A stretch of 12,602 nucleotides of DNA from Betaproteobacteria bacterium (lineage in GTDB: Bacteria > Pseudomonadota > Gammaproteobacteria > Burkholderiales > SG8-41), in NCBI GenBank assembly GCA_021732805.1, contig JAKFUJ010000272.1:1-12602 (forward strand), given 5' to 3'. Both the position numbers and the translations under genes were made by a program. The notes under the pieces were generated by a model. The model saw only the letters and a program-made list of their open reading frames with translations. It ran no database searches and had not been told where the DNA came from. Positions 7,337 to 12,602 of this stretch are shown in pieces (the first letter of the stretch is position 1; each line of letters begins with the position of its first letter).

Positions 7337-8038
7337 TTAACCGAGCGCTTCGCGCTCCAGCGCTTCGATGCTGGTATGGCGCACATCCTTGCCTTTGACC
7401 AGATAAACCACGTATTCGGAGATGTTCTTGGCGTGGTCGCCGATGCGCTCGATGGCCTTGGCGATGAACAGGATTTCGATGGCGTGGGAGATGGTGCGCG
7501 GGTCTTCCATCATGAACGTGATCAGTTGGCGCAGGATGCTGACAAAGGCCTTGTCGACGCGTTCGTCCTGACGCACCACCGATGCCGCAACCGTGGTGTC
7601 GAGACGGGCAAAGGCGTCCAGCGAACTGCGCAGCATGCTTAACGCGATGTCGGCGACATGCTGGATTTCCGAGGTGCGCGGCACGGTCGGGCGGTCGCTT
7701 TCATAAATAGCCCGGGTCATGCGCGCAATCTTGGCCGCCTCATCGCCGATGCGCTCGAGGTCGGTGATGGTCTTGACCACTGTCAGCACCATGCGCAGAT
7801 CCTTGGCTGCCGGCTGGCGGCGGGCGATCACCGTGCTGCAATCCTCGTCGATGGCGACTTCCAGCGCATTGACCTGATGGTCGTTTTCCATGACTTGGCG
7901 GGCGAGCGTCACGTTGCCGCCCATCAGGGCTTCCAGAGCGTGGGTGATCTGCTGCTCGACCAGGCCGCCCATTTGCAGCACGCGCGAACGGATTTCTTCC
8001 AACTCGGTGTCGAACTGCTTCAGGGTATGTTCCGGCAT
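7337..8038 (-). CDS. phoU: Phosphate-specific transport system accessory/regulatory protein PhoU
   Basis: A 233-residue, all-helical peripheral cytoplasmic protein, the usual PhoU size. It holds the two three-helix PhoU repeats, each with the metal-binding ExxxD signature: TDLERIGDEAAKIAR (E95, D99) and KAIERIGDHAKNISEYV (E197, D201). PhoU links the PstSCAB phosphate transporter to the PhoR/PhoB two-component system and keeps phosphate uptake off in phosphate plenty; its loss commonly causes polyphosphate build-up. Unlike in E. coli, no pst genes are adjacent here: the neighbours are rpiA (43 bases upstream) and ppx (102 bases downstream), on the same strand. That suggests a role tied to polyphosphate balance. 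A TATAAA box (complement of 8068-8073) could start a short-leader transcript within the rpiA-phoU gap, next to a half Pho-box match. The start codon at 8036-8038 has only a weak purine stretch upstream. Confidence 0.96.
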   Translation of the reverse strand: MPEHTLKQFDTELEEIRSRVLQMGGLVEQQITHALEALMGGNVTLARQVMENDHQVNALEVAIDEDCSTVIARRQPAAKDLRMVLTVVKTITDLERIGDEAAKIARMTRAIYESDRPTVPRTSEIQHVADIALSMLRSSLDAFARLDTTVAASVVRQDERVDKAFVSILRQLITFMMEDPRTISHAIEILFIAKAIERIGDHAKNISEYVVYLVKGKDVRHTSIEALEREALG

Positions 8039-8067
8039 GACGGCGATTCTTTCAGCGTAAAGCGGGA

Positions 8068-8073
8068 TTTATA
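8068..8073 (-). promoter_or_regulatory. Possible -10 box upstream of phoU
   Basis: TATAAA on the minus strand, 29 bases before the phoU ATG. No convincing -35 hexamer is found at 16-18 bases. The preceding CTGTCAT (complement of 8084-8090) is a perfect half Pho box, but it also encodes the last codons of rpiA. Taken alone the evidence is thin; phoU may equally be transcribed only from the rpiA promoter. Confidence 0.25.
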
Positions 8074-8081
8074 ACGGGGAA

Positions 8082-8780
8082 TTATGACAGTTTCGTGGCG
8101 GCGCCCGCATTACGCAGTGTTTCCACCCCGTTTTTGCCGGCGAGCAGCAGCACATCGGCCGGCCGGCTCGCGAACAGGCCGTTGGTGACGACGCCGGTAA
8201 TCTGGTTCAAGCGGGTTTCCAGCGCCGGCGGGTCGAAGATGGTCATGTTGTGCACGTCCAGGATCAGATTACCGTTGTCGGTGACAAAATTGGCGCGCCA
8301 TTCCGGCTGGCCGCCGAGCTTGACGATTTCGCGGGCGACATAAGAGCGCGCCATCGGGATCACCTCCACCGGCAGCGGAAAACGGCCCAGCACATCGACC
8401 AGTTTCGAGGCATCGGCGATGCAGATCACTTTTTGCGCCACCGCGGCAACGATTTTTTCACGGGTCAGTGCGCCGCCGCCGCCCTTGATCATCATCAGGT
8501 GCCGCGTGATTTCATCAGCGCCGTCAACATACACCGGCAGGTCGCGCACGTTGTTCAGATCCATGACTTCGATGCCGGCGGCTTTGAGCCGTTTGGCGCT
8601 GGCTTCGGAGCTGGAAACCGCAGCTTCGATGCGGTTCCTGATCAGCGCCAGTTCATCAATGAAAAAATTGACCGTGGATCCGGTGCCGACACCGACGATG
8701 CTGCCGGCGGGCACCAATGCGGCCGCTGCTTTTGCCGCGGCCTGCTTCAATGCGTTCTGATTGATGTTTTGCGCCGCCAT
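8082..8780 (-). CDS. rpiA: Ribose-5-phosphate isomerase A
   Basis: Interconverts ribose 5-phosphate and ribulose 5-phosphate in the non-oxidative pentose phosphate pathway. It has 232 residues (E. coli 219). Visible signatures: GVGTGSTVNFFIDEL (phosphate-binding loop, residues 30-44), SSSEAS, VYVDGADEI with D86 and D89, and IKGGGGALTREK with K99 and E108. These match the E. coli active-site residues D81, D84, K94 and E103 with a constant offset of five. The frame stays open far upstream, antisense to ilvA, but the start is set at 8780 by a good GGGAG ribosome binding site and by where family similarity begins. Stop is TAA at 8082-8084. It is divergent from ilvA and is probably the first gene of rpiA-phoU-ppx. 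The C-terminal extension GKNGVETLRNAGAATKLS is ordinary. Confidence 0.97.
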   Translation of the reverse strand: MAAQNINQNALKQAAAKAAAALVPAGSIVGVGTGSTVNFFIDELALIRNRIEAAVSSSEASAKRLKAAGIEVMDLNNVRDLPVYVDGADEITRHLMMIKGGGGALTREKIVAAVAQKVICIADASKLVDVLGRFPLPVEVIPMARSYVAREIVKLGGQPEWRANFVTDNGNLILDVHNMTIFDPPALETRLNQITGVVTNGLFASRPADVLLLAGKNGVETLRNAGAATKLS

Positions 8781-8924
8781 TGATGCTCCCTGTTGCTTCT
8801 GCGATTCAATATACACGATAGGCGCCGGACTGAGCCCGGCGGTCGTGTGAGCCGGCCTCTTTCCTGATAACCTTTCATATTCAGCAATTTGCCGTACGGC
8901 ATGTATGAGCAAGTCAAACAAGCG
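8781..8924. promoter_or_regulatory. Divergent rpiA / ilvA control region
   Basis: This 144-bp gap must hold the promoters of both genes. For rpiA a TATATT box (complement of 8808-8813) lies about 28 bases before the start codon, without a good -35. For ilvA, CATATT at 8876-8881 is the best -10 candidate. Between them, 8823-8828 and 8836-8841 form a 6-bp GC hairpin (CGCCGG/CCGGCG, 7-base loop) that could be an operator or just GC-rich chance. I see no leader peptide with runs of Ile, Leu, Val or Thr codons, so no classical ilv attenuator. Confidence 0.4.
8786..8790 (-). promoter_or_regulatory. Ribosome binding site of rpiA
   Basis: GGGAG on the minus strand, 5 bases before the ATG at 8780. 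It decides the rpiA start, since the open frame continues for 1.5 kb upstream without a stop. Confidence 0.75.
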
Positions 8925-10439
8925 ATGAAAAAAACCGACTACCTGGAACGCATCCTCAACGCACGCGTGTACGACGTTGCTGTCGAAACGCCGCTGGAGC
9001 CGGCGCCGAACCTGTCGCGGCGCCTGCATCACCGGGTCTTGCTCAAGCGCGAAGATATGCAACCGGTGTTTTCGTTCAAGCTGCGCGGCGCCTACAACAA
9101 GATGGCGCATCTGTCGCCGGCAGCACTGCGCCGCGGCGTGATCGCAGCCTCCGCCGGCAATCATGCCCAGGGAGTCGCGTTGGCGGCGCAACGTCTTCGC
9201 TGCACGGCGACCATCGTAATGCCGGTCACCACGCCAGAGATCAAGGTCGATGCGGTGCGTTCGCTCGGCGCCAAGGTCGTGCTCCATGGCGATTCCTACG
9301 ACGAAGCGGCTGCGCATGCGCGCAAGCTCGAAAAACGCGGTCGCCTGACCTATGTGCATCCGTACGATGATCCGGATGTGATTGCCGGCCAGGGCACGAT
9401 CGCCATGGAAATCCTGCGCCAGCATCCGCAGCCGATCACCGCGATTTTTGTCGCCATCGGCGGCGGCGGATTGATTTCCGGCATCGCCGCCTATGTCAAA
9501 CGCCTGCGCCCGGATATCAGAATCATCGGTGTCGAACCGACGGATTCCGACGCGATGTACCAGTCGCTGAAAGCCGGTCGCCGCGTCAAACTGGCGCAGG
9601 TCGGATTGTTTGCCGATGGTGTTGCAGTGAAGCAGGTGGGCAAGGAGACATTCCGCCTGTGTCGCACGCTGGTCGACGAAGTGATTCGTGTTGATACCGA
9701 TGCCATGTGCGCGGCAATCAAGGATGTGTTCGAGGATACCCGCGCCATTCTCGAGCCCGCTGGCGCGCTGGCGATCGCCGGCGCCAAGGTGTGGGCGGCG
9801 CGCAGAAAAACGCGCGGCGCGACGCTGGTGGCAGTGGCCTGCGGCGCCAATATGAACTTTGACCGGCTGCGCTTTGTCGCAGAAGAAGCGGAACTCGGTG
9901 AAAACCGCGAGGCGATCCTCGCGGTGACGATTCCGGAGCGGCCCGGCAGCTTCAAGGCGTTCTGTGAACAACTGGGTCCGCGCAACGTGACGGAGTTCAA
10001 TTATCGTTTTGACGATGCCCAGCAGGCGCGGGTGTTTGTCGGTGTGCAGGTGCGTGACCGCAAGGAGACGACACAGCTCGTGCGTGCCTTGCGCCGGCAT
10101 GGCCTGCAGACGCTGGACCTCAGCGGCAACGAACTGGCGAAACTGCATGTGCGGCACATGGTCGGCGGCCACGCGCCGGGCGCCAAAAATGAAATCCTTT
10201 ACCGTTTCGAGTTTCCGGAACGACCGGGGGCGCTGATGCGCTTCCTGGCCAGCATGAGCCGCGGCTGGAACATCAGCCTGTTTCATTACCGCAACCACGG
10301 CGCGGATTACGGCCGCGTGCTGGTCGGCATGGAAGTGCCGCCGGCGGACAAGGCACGGTTCAAGACTTTCCTGGCGCAGGTCGGTTATCCGTGGTGCGAC
10401 GAGACACGGAATCCGGCGTACCGTTTGTTTTTATCATAA
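8925..10439 (+). CDS. ilvA: Threonine ammonia-lyase (threonine deaminase), biosynthetic
   Basis: PLP enzyme converting threonine to 2-oxobutanoate and ammonia, the first committed step to isoleucine. It has 504 residues from this start (E. coli 514). The catalytic domain holds the PLP lysine K52 in FSFKLRGAYNKM, SAGNHAQGVALAA and the glycine loop AIGGGGLISGIA. The C terminus carries two ACT-like regulatory modules, beginning near AILAVTIPERPGSF and ILYRFEFPERPGAL, which sense isoleucine and valine in this family. Two tandem modules mark the biosynthetic form rather than the short catabolic TdcB. The start is uncertain: MKKTDYLERIL at 8925 matches where relatives begin, but in-frame ATG 8901 and TTG 8889 add 8 or 12 residues, and none has a clear Shine-Dalgarno. 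It is divergent from rpiA; slt begins 22 bases after its stop. It is biosynthetically unrelated to its neighbours. Confidence 0.95.
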   Translation: MKKTDYLERILNARVYDVAVETPLEPAPNLSRRLHHRVLLKREDMQPVFSFKLRGAYNKMAHLSPAALRRGVIAASAGNHAQGVALAAQRLRCTATIVMPVTTPEIKVDAVRSLGAKVVLHGDSYDEAAAHARKLEKRGRLTYVHPYDDPDVIAGQGTIAMEILRQHPQPITAIFVAIGGGGLISGIAAYVKRLRPDIRIIGVEPTDSDAMYQSLKAGRRVKLAQVGLFADGVAVKQVGKETFRLCRTLVDEVIRVDTDAMCAAIKDVFEDTRAILEPAGALAIAGAKVWAARRKTRGATLVAVACGANMNFDRLRFVAEEAELGENREAILAVTIPERPGSFKAFCEQLGPRNVTEFNYRFDDAQQARVFVGVQVRDRKETTQLVRALRRHGLQTLDLSGNELAKLHVRHMVGGHAPGAKNEILYRFEFPERPGALMRFLASMSRGWNISLFHYRNHGADYGRVLVGMEVPPADKARFKTFLAQVGYPWCDETRNPAYRLFLS

Positions 10440-10452
10440 ATATGTTTAAAAT
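10424..10452 (+). promoter_or_regulatory. Probable slt promoter, near-leaderless
   Basis: TAAAAT at 10447-10452 (5 of 6 to the -10 consensus) with TTTGTT at 10424-10429, spaced 17 bases and overlapping the end of ilvA. Transcription would start near 10459, only a few bases before the slt ATG at 10462. No Shine-Dalgarno is present, consistent with a near-leaderless mRNA. The AT-richness of the short gap makes a chance match possible. Confidence 0.4.
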
Positions 10453-10461
10453 CAATTACTT

Positions 10462-12396
10462 ATGAGTTTATCCGGAGCGCGACTGATTGTTGCATGCAGT
10501 GTAATGATCCTTGCCGGTACGGCCGGCGCGGCGAGTCTCGATGACGCGTTCCTGTCCGCGCGCGATGCTGCGCGTACCGGCAACAGCCGCCAACTGGATC
10601 TGCTTGCGCCGCGATTCAAGGGCCATTTGCTCGAACCTTATATCCGCTACTGGCAATTGAAGGCACAACTGCAAACGCGCGATGCTGCTGAAATCCGCGC
10701 GTTTCTTGCGGCAAACCGCGATACGCCGTTATCGGATTATCTGCGTCGCGACTGGCTGAAGCTGCTGGGCAAGAACAATGACTGGGCGCAGTTCAATGCC
10801 GAATTGCCGCAACTGGTCAACGACGATCTGGAGACGACCTGTTACGCGCTGCAGGCGCGCACCAGCAGCGATACGCTGGCGTTGCGCGAAGCGCGTCCGC
10901 TGTGGTTTGTCGCGCGTGACCTGCCCGGCAGTTGCGATCCGCTGTTCCAGGCGCTGGTGGGTTATCAGCAATTGTCCGTTGAAGACATCTGGACGCGCGT
11001 GCGCCTGGCGCTGGAAGCCGGGCAGGTTGGGCTTGCCAACCGTGTTGGCACTTATCTGCCCAAGGGTCAGGCGCCGGATGCGGGACTGTTGTCGGCCATT
11101 TCCGGAAATCCCGCGGGACATCTGAACAACACCAAGGTCGAGCTCAAAACCCGCGGCGGCCGTGAGGCGGCAATGTTTGCGGTTTATCGTCTGGCGCGCA
11201 CCTCACCGCAGCAGGGGGCTGCGCAATGGGGCAAAATCGCGCCGCAATTTTCCGAGGACGAACGCAGTTACGTCTGGGGCATGCTCGGTTATTTCGGCGC
11301 CATGCGTCATGATCCCGCGGCGCTCGACTGGTTTTCGCGGGCATCGGGCATGAGCGATCTGCAACTGACATGGAAAGCACGGGCGGCGCTGCGCGCGCAA
11401 CGCTGGCCGGATGTGCTGGCGGCGATCGAAGCGATGACGGCGAAAGAGGCTGAAGACCCGGCGTGGCGCTACTGGAAGGCGCGCGTACTGAAAATGCAGG
11501 GCCGCGATGCGGAAGCCACCGCGCTGCTGAAACCGTTGTCGGCCGAATACCATTTTTACGGACAACTCGCGCTGGAGGATCTGGGCGGCGCGGTGCAGGC
11601 GCCCACTGCGGCCTACAAGCCCGGTGAAAAGGATATTGCCGCCATCGCTGCCCGCCCGGGCATCCGCCGCGCACTGGAATTGTTTCGTCTCGATGTGCGG
11701 CTGGAGGGCGTGCGCGAATGGCTGTGGGCGATCCGCGGTCTCGATGACCGGGAGTTGCTGGCCGCCGCCGAGGTCGCACGGCGCAACGCGATCTATGACC
11801 GCGCGATCAACACCGCCGACCGCACCGTGTTCGAACATGATTTTGGTCTGCGTTATCTGGCGCCGTACCGCGATCAGCTGAAAGCCGCGGCACGGCAGCT
11901 CGACCTTGACGAGGCCTGGGTCAACGGTTTGATTCGTCAGGAAAGCCGCTTTATCGCACAGGCCAAGTCACGCGTCGGCGCCAGCGGCCTGATGCAACTG
12001 ATGCCGGCCACCGCGAAATGGGTCGCCGGCAAGATCGGACTCAAGGACTGGCAATGGTCGCAGGTGACCGAGGTCGAAACCAACCTGAGCTTGGGTACGT
12101 ATTACCTGCGCCATGTGCTAGATACACTGGACGGCAGCCCGGTCTTGGCGTCCGCGGCCTACAACGCCGGACCGGGCCGCGCCCGCGCCTGGCGCGCTGA
12201 CCGGCGCATGGAAGCGGCGATTTACGCCGAGAGCATACCGTTCAACGAAACCCGCGATTACGTCAAAAAAGTGATGGCCAACGCCAGTTATTACGCCAGC
12301 AATTTCAGCCAGCAGACGCAATCGCTGAAGGCGCGCATCGGCGTCATTGAACCCCGCCTGCGCGACCGCGAGAAATCGCTGGGCGACACGCCATAA
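10462..12396 (+). CDS. slt: Soluble lytic murein transglycosylase
   Basis: Periplasmic enzyme cleaving the MurNAc-GlcNAc bond of peptidoglycan to form 1,6-anhydroMurNAc. It has 644 residues (E. coli Slt70 about 645). A signal peptide is visible (SGARLIVACSVMILAGTAGA, likely cut after A23). An IVAC sequence at 9-12 resembles a lipobox but is too close to the N terminus to be convincing. Residues ~25-430 are the all-helical superhelix of family 1 enzymes. The C-terminal SLT domain spans about 475-610: catalytic E494 in GLIRQESRF, SRVGASGLMQLMPATAKWVA, NLSLGTYYLRHVLD, and SAAYNAGPGRARAWR. Stop is TAA at 12394-12396. It follows ilvA by 22 bases but probably has its own promoter. A palindromic repeat lies directly after it, and an NAD-binding protein gene follows, an order I associate with betaproteobacteria. 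Confidence 0.95.
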   Translation: MSLSGARLIVACSVMILAGTAGAASLDDAFLSARDAARTGNSRQLDLLAPRFKGHLLEPYIRYWQLKAQLQTRDAAEIRAFLAANRDTPLSDYLRRDWLKLLGKNNDWAQFNAELPQLVNDDLETTCYALQARTSSDTLALREARPLWFVARDLPGSCDPLFQALVGYQQLSVEDIWTRVRLALEAGQVGLANRVGTYLPKGQAPDAGLLSAISGNPAGHLNNTKVELKTRGGREAAMFAVYRLARTSPQQGAAQWGKIAPQFSEDERSYVWGMLGYFGAMRHDPAALDWFSRASGMSDLQLTWKARAALRAQRWPDVLAAIEAMTAKEAEDPAWRYWKARVLKMQGRDAEATALLKPLSAEYHFYGQLALEDLGGAVQAPTAAYKPGEKDIAAIAARPGIRRALELFRLDVRLEGVREWLWAIRGLDDRELLAAAEVARRNAIYDRAINTADRTVFEHDFGLRYLAPYRDQLKAAARQLDLDEAWVNGLIRQESRFIAQAKSRVGASGLMQLMPATAKWVAGKIGLKDWQWSQVTEVETNLSLGTYYLRHVLDTLDGSPVLASAAYNAGPGRARAWRADRRMEAAIYAESIPFNETRDYVKKVMANASYYASNFSQQTQSLKARIGVIEPRLRDREKSLGDTP

Positions 12397-12400
12397 CCCC

Positions 12401-12499
12401 AGTGCGGAGTGCTGAATGATGAGTGATGAACGGTAAATCACTGCATTGCACAGGGACTTTTGCTTTTCGTTCATCATTCATCATTCATCACTCCGCACT
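12401..12499. repeat. Long palindrome with 7-bp tandem-repeat arms after slt
   Basis: The arms 12401-12432 and 12468-12499 are inverted copies, 30 of 32 bases identical, around a 35-base centre. Each arm is a heptamer array. From 12401 the left arm reads AGTGCGG, AGTGCTG, AATGATG, AGTGATG, AACG. The right arm, read on the minus strand, gives AGTGCGG, AGTGATG, AATGATG, AATGATG, AACG, preceded by one more related unit. The transcript would fold into a very stable hairpin just 4 bases after the slt stop, so termination or 3'-end protection is likely. It occupies most of the slt to downstream-gene gap. Confidence 0.85.
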
Positions 12500-12507
12500 C
12501 ATCGCTG

Positions 12508-12513
12508 TAAAAT
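12508..12513 (+). promoter_or_regulatory. -10-like box for the last gene
   Basis: TAAAAT ends 6 bases before the ATG at 12520, so transcription would start at or next to the A of the start codon (leaderless). No -35 match is found, the upstream bases belong to the repeat arm, and no Shine-Dalgarno exists. Only the -10 hexamer and its spacing support this. Confidence 0.35.
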
Positions 12514-12519
12514 AGTCTG

Positions 12520-12602
12520 ATGCAAATCACCACGGTCTGTGTCATCGGCGGCTCGGGTTTTGTCGGACGCCATCTGTGCCGGCAACTGGCGGCGCAGGGT
12601 TA
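12520..12602 (+). CDS. NAD(P)-binding Rossmann-fold protein (complex I NDUFA9-like / epimerase family), 3'-truncated
   Basis: Only the first 27 codons are in the window. The N terminus runs hydrophobic beta strand, then the dinucleotide-binding G10-GSG13-FVG16-RHL loop (GxxGxxG) and a helix, the start of an extended short-chain dehydrogenase. Proteins with this start after slt are usually annotated as complex I NDUFA9-subunit-family or NAD-dependent epimerase proteins; that more specific name is inference from context. No Shine-Dalgarno precedes the ATG, and a -10-like box lies so close that the mRNA may be leaderless. Substrate unknown. Confidence 0.75.
   Translation, partial: MQITTVCVIGGSGFVGRHLCRQLAAQG

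Noticed and set aside
8928..8934. A7 run just after the ilvA start
   Set aside because: It is two Lys codons plus the A of the next codon, not in the phase needed for -1 slippage; A-rich early codons are common at translation starts.
8781..10298. A 1.5-kb upstream extension of the rpiA frame, antisense to ilvA, giving a 738-residue open frame
   Set aside because: The extension has Arg/His/Gln-rich antisense composition and no family resemblance; rpiA has its own ribosome binding site and start at 8780, and ilvA on the other strand is clearly real.
10486..10500. Possible lipobox (IVAC) in the Slt signal peptide, suggesting a membrane-bound lipoprotein
   Set aside because: The cysteine is at residue 12, with only four hydrophobic residues after the arginine; the hydrophobic core continues beyond it to a normal AGA cleavage site.

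Overview
The window is a compact stretch of ordinary, vertically inherited-looking chromosome from a GC-rich proteobacterium. The protein families and gene neighbourhood (argA next to yggX, a ppk1/ppx/phoU block, rpiA divergent from a long two-ACT-domain ilvA, then slt followed by an NDUFA9-type reductase) look most like a betaproteobacterium, perhaps of the Nitrosomonadales. That taxonomic call is inference from remembered gene order and protein similarity. No database search was possible. There are no rRNA or tRNA genes, CRISPR arrays, prophage genes or transposases, and no gene-free gap longer than about 150 bases.

Layout, left to right. Plus strand: the 3' part of argA (arginine synthesis), yggX (iron trafficking/oxidative protection), ppk1 (polyphosphate kinase), a CYTH-CHAD protein that overlaps ppk1 by ATGA, and a SixA-type phosphohistidine phosphatase. 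Minus strand, converging on these: ppx (exopolyphosphatase), phoU (phosphate-signalling regulator) and rpiA (ribose-5-phosphate isomerase), read in the order rpiA-phoU-ppx. Plus strand again, divergent from rpiA: ilvA (threonine deaminase), slt (lytic transglycosylase), and the first 83 bases of an NAD(P)-binding Rossmann protein.

The theme of the middle 6.6 kb is inorganic polyphosphate. A synthesis arm (ppk1, CYTH-CHAD, sixA) faces a degradation/sensing arm (phoU, ppx), and the two meet tail to tail over a 118-bp gap. That gap holds a palindromic element whose two arms are each built of 9-bp tandem repeats. A second element of the same design, with 7-bp repeats, follows slt. These two elements are the least ordinary non-coding features in the window.

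The least ordinary coding feature is a short AT-rich island between the two halves of the CHAD domain. It carries an in-phase A7 slippery heptamer, a -1-frame stop just after it, and a -10-like box placed exactly as expected for a leaderless internal start. Whether any of this is functional cannot be settled from sequence alone. Several genes (slt, the last partial gene, possibly ppx) lack a Shine-Dalgarno sequence and have -10-like boxes very close to their ATG, which suggests very short or absent leaders.
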